Source: Ptychodera flava
Taxonomy: Eukaryota > Hemichordata > Enteropneusta > Ptychoderidae
Reading direction: 5' to 3'
NCBI RefSeq assembly: GCF_041260155.1
Contig: NC_091932.1
Span: 23,167,246 to 23,231,245, forward strand
DNA length: 64,000 nucleotides
Each line of letters begins with the position of its first letter. The first letter of the stretch is position 1. This document shows positions 15,353-29,200 of this stretch, piece by piece. A program made the position numbers and the translations under genes. Under the pieces are notes generated by a model. It made no database searches. It saw only the letters and a program-made list of their open reading frames with translations, and was not told the DNA's origin.

Positions 15353-18300
15353 ATGACGTATAAATTAATCTTCATGGCGTTGTTATGGTTTTCAGATCAA
15401 ACCATTACAGGTATGTATTTGCCACCGTAGCTTTCTGCTGTTAAAAGCGTCCATGAACAGTTAATCTTGTTTTTATCATTTTTGTAAAATACAGGTACTT
15501 GTGAAATACACGGACAGGGCTACAGTACTGCAATAATCGGATTGCACTATAGCCCCACAAGTCGTATTATTATTACTCATAGACTAAGACGGAAATAACC
15601 CTCCAAATTAAAATACGAATGTGAAAGTAATGCTTGAATAATTTGCGGAAACAACTGACTCGAAACCTTTGGATGGCGTTAAAATGGATTCCGTAATCCC
15701 TGCGATAAGTTTTGAGCGCGGCCATTTTGACCAGTCAACAGTATTTTCGCCGATTAGAATCTATTCAGTAGATTTTTGTTCTTAAAAAAAACGTATTTTT
15801 GCCGAGGTAGGCCGAGCGATTGTCCGATATTTACCCCGTACATGTACATATATATTCCCCGTTCACCTTGCTTACGCAACCAACGAATAGGGTGATTGAT
15901 AACTTGACCATGGCGTATTGACATTATTCTAAAAGCAGTTCAGCTTTGATTAATGGAAACTACATCCTTTTTGCGAAAAATAACCAATTTACAATGCCAT
16001 GTGATAAGTATATTAATCCCTAACGTATTCTTCTCTTCAGCTTAAAGTGTACTCAAGACACGGTCATTGCGACAATCGTACTTTGCTTCGCCGAACGAAG
16101 AAAAAGTTGGGGAATAATACTTGTACGTTACTGCATTGTATAATATTTGCAGGGCTAATGGTTTTGAAGGGACAACGAAAATGTGCTTGCTTCGTCTAAC
16201 TGAATTAAAAATATCTTTAAAGTTCAGAGTATATAAACACAATAAACTAGCAGACTGGAAGCTAAATGGCGGCATGATCTTTGTGCGCTCTGGCCACAGA
16301 AAGAGTTTGGCTGAACACGACGTATCGTCATTTATTTTGATGAAATGTGATTTTGCCTTGTTGATAGGCGTCACTTCGTTTGGGGACACATGGAGTGCTT
16401 CTGGCGATGGCTTTGATAAGTGTCTTGGTAAAGAGTGTCTGAACGGCGGTACCTGCATGGACGATGTTGACGCTGAAGATTCGCCCGTTTGCGCATGTGC
16501 ATCGGGGTACACAGGGGAAGATTGTGAGATATCTGGCAAGTATATGAAGATTTCATGCTAAATTTGGCCGGCAGATTTTGTTTGGCCTGATACAAAATAA
16601 AATGTCTGTAGTGAAATTTCACAGACATGTCACTATGCAACATTGTTAAGAAATATAAGACATACCGAGTCTAGTATGGGTTCGTTTTATTCACGGCGGT
16701 ATGAATATCTATGAGTAAATGTCCCAAGCCCAGCGTATGGTCACACCACAAGTATTTAAAGTATGGAGCATCAGATAGACTAATGATTGCAGCAATGTTT
16801 AGAATACAAGCTCTGGATATTATTTGTTTATACTTTACGAAGCTTGGTATCTGTATCGCTTTTCACATTTGCATAGAAAACTAAACGTCCGGAGAACATA
16901 TTCTATTTATACGGTGGAGGACACCTCGAGACACACAAAAAAACATCGGGTATAATCCTTTACTGGCACATGCTCTACCAACCTAGCTACCTAGCTACCT
17001 AGCTACCTAGCTACCTACCTACCTAGCTACCTAGCTACCTAGCTACCTACCTAGCTACCTACCTACCTATCTACGGTACATGTACCTGCCTACCTACCTA
17101 CCTACCTACCTACCTACCTACCTACCTACCTACCTACCTACACACCAACTGACCTACCTACTTACCTACCTACCTACCTACCTACCTACCTACCTACCTA
17201 CCTACCTACAAACCAACTAACCTACCTACCTACCTACCTACCTACACACCAACTAACCTACCTACTTACCTACAAACCAACTAACCTACCTACCTACCTA
17301 CCTACCTACCTACACACCAACTGACCTACCTACTTACCTACCTACCTACCTACCTACCTACCTACTACCTACCTACCTACCTACCTACCTACCTACTTAC
17401 CTACCTACCTACCTACCTACCTACATACCTACCTACCTACCTACAGTGTACCTTTGCCTACCTACATGTAGTACCTACATGCATGCCTATCTATATACAC
17501 ACACAGTTTGTACAAAGTAAATGTTCTCATAAATGTATGCTACCGCATTGATTATACCCACTCTGTTACTTTTCTACTTCTGTGATGTGGTTACGAATTG
17601 AAATACCACATATTGTCTTTGCAATAGGAATAATAGTTTTATTTACAATCAACAGATACGGAAGGCTCAGATGCGGAAGCGGAAAAAAACAGAATTTGTG
17701 TGGATTCGGCAATAGGTACTAAGCTTTGATGTTTTTGTTTATTATTTAATTTGAGAAAATATTCTCAAGGATATCAGGGAATATCAAGGACAAAATCTTC
17801 ATTCATGATAAGTTAAGTTTAAGTGCACAATTTTTGTACGTGCAGTACATGTACACTCTTTACAAAACGCTTGTATTATAAATTAACTTTATGAAGTTAT
17901 TGAAAACATATGCCCCGAAGAAATGAACAAGAGAATCCATGGAAAGGCGTACACTAAATTTTATCCAACAATTAACCTAAATATATATTTTCTTATAATT
18001 AGTTAACAGGGAAATCAAATCGCTATGACCTGTGCACTAAAGTGCACAACGTCTTAACTTATTCACATCATTTAAATGTATGGTTTGCAATTAATTTACT
18101 TTATTATATTTTTCTAATTTAAGGAATCGTGGTCGTGATCGCTGGATCGTTTTTCCTGATTGGTGATATTGTACTCGTTGTTTTGGTGATTGTACTTTGC
18201 AAAAGGTAAGTCATGTGGCTTCGCGTAGCTATTTCAGCTCTCTCAGTGTTTGGCTTTGTTTTATTCTCGCTATTTCAGTCTCTTATATGTTGGTTGCTGA

Positions 18301-20178
18301 GTGTGTCTATCTCTTGTCAGTGGTAACGATGGTCTTAATATCTAGACTCTTTGTAGCTGTCTGGTGGAAAAGCAAAGATTTTACCCTGAGTGTTAACATT
18401 CCATGTAAAAGACTTCGCAGTCATATATTCATTACTATGTTGGAATACTTTGATAAACATACTTGTACTTCCTTTAATATACATTATGGTTCCAACTATG
18501 CCACCAAAATCAAACAATGGATCGTAGAATCAATAAAGTCATTGCCAGTGGTAAACAACACAAACATGATATACATCGTCGACCGAGAGCTATATGATGA
18601 AGGAGAACATTAGTAATACCGAGATAAAGTACCAGAAAACGAAGTGCATTCAGAATGGTGAATTTAATTCACGCTGCAAAATGGTGAATTTAATTCACGC
18701 TGCAATTATGCGCGCTGGTAGTATAATGAATAAAAAGTGTCTTTTCAAAAGAAAATGTTTTAGACTTCATTCACAAATAATGCTAGTGTGTGTATGGGGA
18801 AGCGATAAGGGGATGGTGAATGAAATGTTCATTTGTTTTAGGTCCTCCTCACTACCCTCAAAACATTTCAAATTCCACCCATCTATGCACGTTCAAATCG
18901 AATCCTCCCAACTATGCCCAAAAAATTATTAACCCAGCAACATTTAACTAAAAGTTTGATTATCTTTTTGTCGTTGTTTCTGCTCTTTGCATCAACTCCA
19001 ATCTCTTGTTTACACCCTATGACAAGGCGTATATTAATCTTCTTTACAAAGAAGCTAAAAGGAGGCAAAACAGACATGACAACTGTCTGGTGTTGCAGCG
19101 ACCGAAGGTCACCAGCAGGGGGGGAGCTCGAAAGGGGCATGTGTCCGCTCTCGAACAATTCTACTGATCTTCAGTGATACAATTTTTACCAGTTTAACAT
19201 TTCCTGATGTCTATTTTCAGAGATGAGTTCAAATGGCAAGTTCAAGTACAATTATTGTGCAATGCAATTCATAGTATTGATAGTGTCGTATTGAAATACT
19301 CAGTATTCAGCTTGCCAATAAAACCCGTTAATGAGTGATGTGCTTTTTTATCGCTGACAAACAAATTTCAATCTGGACTATAACTCAATCATCATTAATT
19401 TTATATACATACACATGCTTTGATGATAAGTTGTGTTTTCAGCATGCCGGGAGATACCCAAAACTGTAGTTGATATACTGAATAGAGATATTTACAATTA
19501 TCAACAATTGCAGTTCTTACCCTTGTTACAAGGTCTCTTTGTGTTCTCTCCAATAAATATTCAATTACATTCAAACTATGTGATATTTTTCAAAACTTGT
19601 CATGAAACGCCAAAACATGATTCCTGTATTTGTCATTATTTACATTCGAAGCGTTGGATGACATATCCACGTTATTCATTATTTTTTTATTTAATTACCC
19701 ATTAAACTGTGGATTCTAAAAATGTCGAAATGGGAACTATAATGTTTTTCAGATCCTTCCGCTATACCTGGTGCAAACCGTTCAAATCCCCTTTACTACC
19801 CTAGAGCTTTTAAATCCCCGCCTTGATTCCCCGACCCCAAGCTTGCCCCACCAATTATTTGTGAATGCAGCTTTAGTTTTGCCAGAGGTTAAATATTAAA
19901 TGGAACAAGTTTATCTTTCCTGTTACAGAAAAAATGAAAGTATCCCTGGCAAATTCAACGAAAGCATTCGGTCTGCGCAGTCTCCAGAAAACCAATACAA
20001 AGCTGCCAACAGTGTGAATAGCAACTTCGGTGTACCTGCAGATTACGTGGAAATGACATCCAACCAAGTTGACCCCTCGCGCTTTATGGGCAATCGTGAC
20101 CGTGACTTTGGACGTGCAACTTATGACGAGATCAAAGACAACAACGCTGACCCTTCACCTTACACGAATATGCAGTAA
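15353..20178 (+). CDS. Gene 3: single-EGF type I receptor with ITAM-like tail
   Basis: Exons 15353-15410, 16368-16535, 17656-17715, 18124-18205, 19929-20178 (618 nt, 205 aa). Exon 1 (58 nt) is a signal peptide ([13 protein letters not shown]...). The EGF exon keeps all six cysteines but is 30 nt shorter than in genes 1 and 2, lacking part of the acidic Cys3-Cys4 insert. The linker is only 20 residues and keeps the lone cysteine (RICVDSAIG). The TM exon is 82 nt, as in genes 1 and 2, and ends LCKR. The tail has NQYKAA, DYVEM (YxxM), then [10 protein letters not shown], nine residues, YTNM, which fits both YxxM (p85) and YxN (Grb2) site patterns. The donor after the EGF exon is GC (CTG|GCAAGT) with an otherwise ideal consensus. 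Intron 2 holds a large CTAC array. Possible poly(A) signal at 20814. Confidence 0.8.
16981..17444. repeat. (CTAC)n array with higher-order structure in gene 3 intron 2
   Basis: About 460 bp of CTAC tetramers starting with a CTAG-CTAC alternation (16981-17060). It is punctuated by recurring ACAAACCAACTAAC or ACACACCAACTGAC spacers near 17140, 17210, 17245, 17275 and 17315, so longer units have been duplicated in block. Confidence 0.9.
18653..18707. repeat. Two-copy tandem repeat, unit about 26 bp
   Basis: AATGGTGAATTTAATTCACG plus CTGCA occurs twice back to back in gene 3 intron 4. Each unit holds the small palindrome GTGAATTTAATTCAC. Confidence 0.85.
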
Positions 20179-23100
20179 TAATGACGTCACAATCAATGGA
20201 TATTAAAGTCGATAAGCAAAAATAATTTAATTAATGGATTTTAATGGATTGAATTGGCTTGTTGTTCATCTGAAATTCGTCTGTTAACAATGGAAAAGGG
20301 AACTTTTTGTCAAATGGTGCCCTGGTTAACTCACGATGGACAGTAATTCTTAAGGATTAATGAATAATATTTTTTTATAATAAGTAGTTTTTTGTGAAAA
20401 TAGTATAGCCTGTGATAAATGCAAGGGCATATGAGTGGTATGACCTTACGACTGAATTCGCTAGGCTTATCTGATGTAAATTAGCGATAACAGGTAACGT
20501 TTATTAGCATGATGACAGTATCGCGTCGCTGGTAGTACTTATGAATTATTGTGTGAACATTCTTTTTAAAAGAGGAGAACATTATTGTTTTAAATATTTT
20601 GTGTAGGCCAATATTGAGTTGTGAAGAAGATATATTACAGAAGTCATGTAACAGAAAATTAGATATGGAGATTTGAGTAATGATAATTTTGTGAGAAGAA
20701 AGATAAACAGAGACTTTGCATCCCAGAAAATAATTTTTATAAGTTTTAGAAAATGTACTTTGATTTTCGGAACGAAATTGAATTTATTTCAACTAAGATT
20801 TGTTTCGACGGAAAATAAACAATGAAAACAAGGAATATTTTTTTATCAAGTGACAAAAGTTTTCAAAATAATGTTATTGGAGAATTTATTGCTAGAAAGA
20901 ATTATAGAGCTAAAACGTGACAGGCAACTAATATTAAAACGAAGATGAACGTTCTCTAAGACACGTTTCATGTATAACAATTTGGTAGCCATACAACTAA
21001 TGTCGACATAACAGTCAACTGACTCTCGAAACGTATGTGTTTTCGTACAAGGTCAAGCACTCAACAAAACACATGGTTTTTACGTTAAATACGAAATGAG
21101 AAGGGGTCCCTATCAATTCTTGTTGTTTTGGAATGTACTTGTTTAGTTTACGATTTTATGAGAATTTATAATATCCATAATGTCAATCACTGCATTTATG
21201 ATTTTATTTTTATTTCATAGTTATTATAAAACTGAAGTGAAGTTTTGAAAAACATTTAACAACTCAACCTTTGGCAGTATAGTATTGCAAAGCAACCAAA
21301 GTTCTTACTGAAACCAATACAAAGACACAAGTGTATTGAAGAGCAATGATTTGAAATGGACTAGAGTCTTGGTTAGCCTCTACTGAGTCAGTTGAGGGAG
21401 CTCATCCTCTCTGAACTAGACCTGTTTTGTATTGGACTAAAATAAAGAACTATGCAGGACTGTGATGAAACGTAACTGAGGTATTGCTGAACACAGAAAT
21501 TATGAGAAAAGCATTGTCAGTGTGAATTGAATGAAGGACAGTGCAATCTCTCTAAAATAGGGTGATTGTTATTGTTATTGTTATCAGGAAATTTGAATTG
21601 AAGGCCATCACGTTCATACGCAATAGAGTGAGTGAAGGACAGTATTTTTAACACAGAGTAGGCTGTAGAACGGTATTTCCATTACATAGTATGGTGACGG
21701 ACAGCATTTCACCATATATTCCGGCGAAGGAAAATGATACCAATGCAGAATATAACGAAGAACACCATATTCAACACCTGATAGATGTAGCTGTTGTATG
21801 TACGGCACAAAATACGCAACCTCAGAGGCTCCATCAAAGCGGAAATACAGGATGAGCATAAGGCACATATACTGTTGTATTTATTGGTGGCACTGTCCAA
21901 TGGGCGAAGTCAGTGTTGATTGTACTGTCAGGTTTGGCCGGTGAAAGGTCAAAGCCTGGGGGTTGGTATGCGTGTAGCCGAAAACCGCATGTACCCTTGT
22001 TCTTTTTGTCTGGGCCATTTGTGACAATAGGGACTTTCTGAAAGAGGGAATATCAAAGCAGGCGCCGGAATGGGACCGATTTATGTAAAGCTGAGAGGCA
22101 TGCTGACCCTTACGGGAATGATTTTGAGGCTGGTCCTGATGCGGACCAGGTGGACACTGTTAGTGACACTGTTATTGCCGCTAACCATATGGAGACTTTA
22201 GCTGGAGGGCGTACTGCGTTTTATAGTTTAGCGAATCCCGACCAAGGGATTTTTCTGCTTCTAGCTGACCCTTCAGGGCTTTTTCTGTAACTGGTGTTTT
22301 CCTACAGTGTAGGGATTTTCCAGTGATCGGTTAAACATGTGGTCTTAAAAAATATGTGTTTTTTTTTGCTCCTGTCTGTCGCGACTGCAAGGGAAGGTAT
22401 AATGCTGTTATTTGGAATGTGAATAGAAATTTTCGATCATATAAGGGCGCGCCTCTTGTGATACACGGGTTCAAATTCGCGATATTGCTATTCATCTTCG
22501 AATGCACCAGTCCTATTTTGACATTTACAGATGTGTCCTCTAACATGCCTTGGAAGACAATAAAATTAAATCATTGAATAGGCATATTAAAACATTAAGA
22601 TAATCTAAATGACGGCTGATAATTTCGACCTTTAGTACCGCAGTATATTGCATTGGCATTGTTGTGCATAAAGTTGTTGGAATTTTATTTTGAAATTGAT
22701 TATTGGGGATGCCATAGTGAGTGCGACAACCCGTTCATTTAAAAAAATACTTTTATTGACATGTTATGATAAGCCTTGCACGTAATTGTAAATAGCAAAA
22801 CTGAAAATCGGACATCCGATGCAGGCTATGTGGACTAGTAGATGAATTGAGTACTGCAGATGTTTCCGGGAGATAGGAAGAGGTATTGTAGCAGAAACAC
22901 AACAAACAACTAACGCTACTAAATGTTTCGAATTGAAAAATTGACTACATGAAAAGCAAGGCAGTATGTTAAAAATAAATCATAACAATTCATTAATGAA
23001 ATGAAACGTGACGCAATCAGAGGTAATGCAAAATATGGTGACCAACGGGTGTCCTGAAATGAAAGATGTCATTGCGCCAGGAGGGTGCTAAATGAATGAA

Positions 23101-24972
23101 GGGTGTTATTATGATTGGGCTCCCCTAAGATAAAATGTGCTATAAAATTGGAGCTCACGAAGAGCTCGGGGAAAATGAAAAGACATGGCTGAAAGTAACT
23201 GGTTCTTTTCATTTCTTACCAGCCTTATATTTTACTTTTATATTTTTCAGAGGCTACCTCTTCAATGTTTTCTTTTTTTTTTAAATCTTCTAGACTTATA
23301 AAGCTTAAGAGTGTAACATGGTCCACCTCTTGAGAAGACAGCTTTACTCTTTCGCATATGTTCCTGATGAACACTGTGATTCTCTTGTTTGCGTAAAGTA
23401 ATAATTGTAATTTTACAGTCTCAAAAAGTTTATTAAAGCTCCCGTGTACATTACAAAATTAAAGACTGCCGTATTCAAAAGACGTCCTTATCCCCATGAA
23501 ACTGATGCAAACATATCCATTTAAAAGATTTAATAGTTTGGATATATTTTGGTCAAAACAACTTTGTTTGCTGATGCGAATAAAACAAAATGAAGGGAAA
23601 TGAACTTTCAACTTTCTGTTTATGTTAGGCTCATCATTGATGATGATGCAGCTGAACTTTCATTTATTTATAATGTGTAACTGTGAGTGCAACGCTAAAA
23701 GGTCAACACGAGGCATAGCAAAAACTGTTCGGAGTCATATCTTTATTACCTTTTTTAACTTTCACTTCAACTCGAGTGACGATAAAACCAATAAAAAGCG
23801 TATCTGTGCACGGAATCTGACCCAACGCCCATATAAATCATATTTTACCCTATTGGACGTGTATACCGATTCGAAAACGAGTTAATAGTTGCACTGATAA
23901 CTGTTGATTGTTTGCCTTTTCTTATTGTGAAACTTACTGAGTTGCACAATTTTCCGAGAACGTGAAAGAAATCATTGAATCTAAAACAATATTTGCTTAC
24001 CTTCTGAAAATTATATTCAAAATTTGCAAAGTTATGCAACTGTCAGGGGCAAAACAAAAAACTAAATTCACGACAGTATCTGAATTAATATTTTGCAATT
24101 TTCATGAAAATATACAATTAGAGGCACAAAAGTTTCCGGGAGAACCAATCCACTAGTTCAGGGAAACAGATGTGTTGGTAAACCTTTTGCAAATACAGCG
24201 CACCCCGACCATTAGCTCATCTCTCATTTTCCCGCTGCACATCGCTGCCAGACAGGTAAAACACCCACCCAGGTGTTCACAAATGATAACTGATAAACGC
24301 CGAGAGAGTGAAATAAGTTCATGTCTCTGATCTGTGACGGTTCACTGAAAGCCAAAGGGACTTATTTTCGCTAATGTGTCACCTTAACTTCAAATAATAA
24401 TAAGTTCATTGAAAATTGTAACTTCCTGCAGTGAAGCTAATTAATAATTGTGTTTGTGTTCACGAAAATGCAAAAGAAGCGTTTTCGCGAGTAATGCTAG
24501 TCCTGAAAGTCTTCTTTAGTGAAGATAGCGTGTAAAAATAATATCTTAGTATGGCGTTTGCCAGCCATTGTATATCGCGAATATACCACAGTTGTTTTAG
24601 CGTCTCGACCAATCAGATCGCAGTATTTTGGCCATCAATATGCTGGTATGATATAATACCACTTATTGCACTATTATACAGATCATTATATTATATAACG
24701 AAGAAGTAAAGCACAGGCCACTTTGATTTTAAAAGTCTGAATCGTCAGTAATGCATACATCGAATTTCTCTCACTTGGCAATAATCCCAGTGGCCTTGAG
24801 CGCCTCACGTTTAGTTAGAAAGCTTCCATATTGCATATCATCTGAAAAAGAATTCATGCAGGCATACGCTTTATTTATAGAAGCAATTTTGTGGTATCTG
24901 CTTGTGATCTACAACGTCTTAGAATATTTCTTATACCTGTTGTGGTATGTTTCTGCTACCAACCGTGTGCAC
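20179..24972. other. Intergenic region between gene 3 and the duplicated block
   Basis: About 4.8 kb. It has one notable open frame (22042-22290) and a small palindrome TGGTATgatatAATACCA near 24642. No member of the receptor family was recognised. Confidence 0.45.
22042..22290 (+). other. Unassigned acidic open frame of 82 codons
   Basis: Open between stops, without an early ATG. It encodes a stretch with DPYGNDFEAGPDADQVDTV and later TAFYSLANPDQG. The composition is more protein-like than nearby frames. It could be an exon of an unrecognised gene, a decayed mobile-element fragment or chance. No family is recognised. Confidence 0.2.
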
Positions 24973-25206
24973 CAGAGTATAGATGCCCAAGAAAAAACAT
25001 ACTCCTCTAGATGCCAATATAATTGAGCTCTTGGCAACAGTTAAGTTGTGCACGTGGTTAACAGCATCAATTGAATGTTTTGGCAACACGCTGACATTGA
25101 CCTTTATACATCGAACATAAAGAAAAAGGTAGCTTATGCATGGAAAGCAATCTTGACGAAGCACTTATAGTAAGGATTGTTTATACCAGCTAATTTTTAT
25201 TTCAAA

Positions 25207-25509
25207 ATACCGTAGATTTTCGATCGGATTTCAACTCACAATGTGCGGCACCCAGACACAAGCAGTGGAGTTCACAAAGCACTGGCACTCCAATACTCAC
25301 TATCGCACATCGCACACAAACTTTATCAGAGCAATGAATACATCGCTTAACAAGGCAAAAGACTGCTTCGGGGACAATTTTGTCCACAAGAAGGGATATC
25401 AACGCAGGATAGAAAATACAGTAGATTTTGGATCGGATTCGAACTCACAATGTATGGCATACAGTCACCTAGCGAAGACATTGCAGTCAGAACCGCTCGG
25501 CCAAATCCC
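25207..25509 (-). repeat. tRNA-derived SINE-like sequence (copy A)
   Basis: On the minus strand, 25509 to 25424 reads like a decayed long-variable-arm tRNA. It has an A-box-like TGGCCGAGCGG near its start and a B-box-like GAGTTCGAATCC before its 3' end. Acceptor and T stems pair poorly, so a working tRNA is unlikely. The tRNA 3' half (TTGTGAGTTGAAATCCGATC) recurs at 25207-25245 on the same strand, about 180 bp further on, as in a composite SINE. Confidence 0.55.
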
Positions 25510-26212
25510 ATCTTTAGAAAAAGAACGTTATTACACCGACATGTTTTGAAATAAGTTACATTTCCTTTCCCAGGCGACCTCGTTAATGTTTACGCGGTTA
25601 CGTTATTCGCCATTTAAAGTATCCTATCACAGTTGACCCGCGCATAATTGAATCGTTAATGTGAATAACGACAATCAGTTTCGCTTCTATTTTTAGGGAT
25701 TCAAATAGAACATTTGATAAGTTCTAGATATGAATATTTTTCACTTTGCTACTCAGGTTTTGTATCAATGAAATTGTTTACTGAAGGAGACTCATTTCCA
25801 TATCAAAATAGCCTTTCTTTCGGATATTGCATTGCATTTTGGAGTTTCAAAGTACTGGGATATAGTTTTTAAAATACCAAACCTATACTTGCACTACGTA
25901 AATCACTGAAGTATTTATTATTGGTTGCCAGTCATGACTGCCCTCTGTATGTTATCTGTGTACAACTAGGGTCACCATAAAATCATGTTTTAGGTTTCAC
26001 TTGTTCTTTTACCGATTGCAGTTACCAAGACAATGAAAGGTCAATTTGAAAACAATCAACAAACATTGCAATCAGAAGGTTGGCTATCGTCAGTCCTTGT
26101 GTTTTTTCCTGCTGGATTAGGAAAGCTCGATAACACTTTAGTTCGAGGTCCGTCACGACAGAAGGAAACCACAAACAAGCCAAGCGCATTTAACCTAGAC
26201 ACAAAAGGAAAT

Positions 26213-29200
26213 ATGAATAACTATGTAATCACTTACCTATTGACTCTCCTGTTATGCTTACAAGACAACGGCCTTTCCAGTAATGGTATGTACGTCATAT
26301 AGCTATTGCTTTTTTGTAATTTGTCGAGATATGCAAACAGACATATAAAGACAAGTTTTTTTTCCTGATTTGTATCGGCGATCAAATTCTGTGTCTTCTT
26401 GACATCAATATTAAAGTGAACGTCGTATTGGGTTAAATTGTTGCAAAATTTATCGAAGGAGAACTTTCGTAATGAATGCAGGCTATCACCGCTAGAAACG
26501 TTTTTCTTATCACCCAAGCACGTTCTTTTCCAAACTATTTTGAAATTCACTACATATCAAGCACAGAAAGATCAATTAAATTTGGACCGTACCCAATGAT
26601 GCGATGATGTCTCGTGGATTTGCTTTGTACTACCAAAATACAGTTTCTGTTATAGTGTTTCGGTTATCTCGGTGTAGCTTTGTGTCGAGATGACCACTGT
26701 TTTAGAAGGAAGGGGTAGGGGAACAAGTAACAAGTACCCGTTTTCAAAAGAAAGTTTCAATATTATCATCATACAATTTTGCGAAATGAAAGACGGGCAA
26801 ATACAACTCTGCAGACATAGATGTGTGGTCAGGTATATCTTCGTTATTCTTTCGAAACTGCGTGCAGCATATACTGCACAATTGACAAGGACAGCCTAAT
26901 TGTTTTCCAGGTTGACTGAACAAAGTAGTAGTTGTATATTTTTCCGTTACGGTGAGGCCTTTTGATTTCAGATTTTTTTTGCTGCGTTTAAGGCGCTGAA
27001 GGTTGAAAAATACTGGCGTTATGAAGTTGCCATCAGTGCCTAACAGGCACATGTATCATACTTGTGTTGGTGTATCAGGCACTGAATAATGTGATATCTG
27101 AATCTATATCACTTTAATACTCTCACTTCTTGCTAGAGACTGGCACATGGCAAAGACAGTCGGCATGTAGCAATCTTTTGAAACTACACCGGACATTAAA
27201 TTAATGTATCATTATTTGCTTTGGTGAAGTTTTCAAGGGGAAGGTAGTTTATAAAAGCTAGATCTCAAATCGATTAACTTCCTGAGACTTTCAAAGTTAA
27301 TGAAAACGAAGTGACTCATCTATATAAATAGTCCATGTCAACAGGAACTGGCGTGAGGGCGGTTGATTGAGGGCTGTTTCTGATAAGGTTGAACACCTCG
27401 TGAACAGTATTAGAATACTCACATCTGTGCAATATCGAGAAACTTGTAGTGTACCGTTTGAGAAGGCTAGGATATCTTAAATTTGCTTGAAATTGCTGAA
27501 AACTTGCTTTAAGTTGTAAAAATTTTCTATGACTATCATCGTGTCCTACACATGAAGGCGCTATGAAAACATCATATGCAGTAGGATTTTACGAACAGTG
27601 TTAATCGATTGAGGAATATTTGTCATGGTGCTTTCTGAAGTGGCGCTCCTGTGAGCGCGGACAGTCAGTACGATGGCTGAGAGAGATCTTCCAATGCAAA
27701 ATGCGAAAATTCAAATACAAAATTCAAAATGCAAAATGCAAAAACCAATCCTTGAAAACGAGGCTTGACAGGCGCCATCATGGTCGGATATTTTAGATGC
27801 CTAGTTGACGTTGATCATAACTCTTTTGAGTTCTTCATCGAAGAATGATGATGAGAAATTGAAGAACTAAACACGTACTGGCTCAAAATCCAGCACCTAA
27901 GCAATGTTTGCATGAAAGAAGTGAAAAGATGCAAAGATCATCGCTTTATTTCAATATGCTTAGAATAAATCGAATATCGAAATTTCGTGTAGAACAGGAA
28001 GTTCAATTTGTCAATTTTTCATATTTAATGCTGACTTTGATCTGGCGTCACAAGTCGGACAACCAAACATAATAAGCGTTAAATTAAATGAACGTTTCAG
28101 TCGGGCATATTTATTTAGATACGTTCCTTATTCAGAATAAAATAATTAATTGATTTGGGGTTGACAAATACATAATAGATTTGCAGTTCTCTACAGCTCG
28201 ATGTCTTTTCTTACTTCTTTTTTTTTACTTTTCTCGGGATCAAGAAGTACCTTTATGCAACTATCATCGACTGACAACTGTTCTAGATCCATAGCTGTCC
28301 TTGTTCCAGACTTTCAGATCAGCCTCAGGCCGACTAAATAGCGTTCAGCATAGACACCACCGTTTTATCAGAAAATATCACAATGGGAGGAAGAAGCGAA
28401 CTTTTTGGGCAAGCTGTTAACGAAACCGTCGACAGTATAGACGCTGGTGGATGTTTTGTTTAAAATGTATCAGTCTGAGTGAGACGAGATCATCACTAGA
28501 AATGTAAACATGATGGTCGGTTCGGAAAATCACGTATCCGAAATAAGGCGCTGTATATCAAATTGCAATATTCGATTTTGTTGCGCGCATAAGACAGAAC
28601 ACGTCGCACAAGAGCAGCTACTTCATACGCAATATTTATAGTCAACACTCGTAAACATCAATTTAAAGCCAATTCCACACAAATTTTTTCTCTCACCAAA
28701 CTAGAAAAATGCCTGGCGGCCAAATGTATCTAGCACGTCGCACATTTTAATTTTCGAATTCGCAGAGATTTATGTTAAAATTGCTTGAAAACGTCACTTC
28801 CTTAGGTCTTAAATCTGTAACAAAATGCAATTTAGATATAATTTATCATGTCTTTCGGTGATTTCCACATAGAAATATGGTTGGCCTAAAAATGCCATGG
28901 ATTATAAATTGCTTGAAAACGTCATTTCCTTAGATCTGAAATCCGTAACATAATTCAATTAAGACATAATTTATCATGTCCTTCTGTGATTTCCACATCG
29001 AAATATGGTTGGCCTAAAAATGTCACGGATTAATTATGTGGTTGCCAAATCAATACCTTTCACGGTCCAGATTACAAATAAATGCTTTGAGATCGAAACT
29101 ATGAAATGAGAAAGCAATCTTTAATGAAGAACTCAAAATAGGAATGAAAAACTAGCCATCATAAATATCCGACTAAGATGGTGCCTGTCAAGCCTCGTTT

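Noticed and set aside
16121-16367. N-terminal extension of the gene 3 EGF exon frame
   Set aside because: The frame runs through the acceptor at 16365-16367. The exon border is fixed by phase and by genes 1 and 2.
18197-18613. 138-codon open frame after the gene 3 TM exon
   Set aside because: It lies within the intron past a good donor (AG|GTAAGT) and has no domain. Only a retained intron would use it.
22441-22480. tRNA-like B-box GGGTTCAAATTC
   Set aside because: No A-box or foldable cloverleaf at the right distance upstream.
25424-25509. Functional tRNA-Ser/Leu gene on the minus strand
   Set aside because: A- and B-box matches exist, but the T stem and acceptor stem pair poorly. A SINE or pseudo-tRNA fits better.
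26033-26212. Upstream in-frame ATG extending gene 4 by 60 codons
   Set aside because: The frame is broken in copy B, and the extension would bury the signal peptide. The ATG at 26213 gives a normal signal peptide and matches the family's first-exon form.
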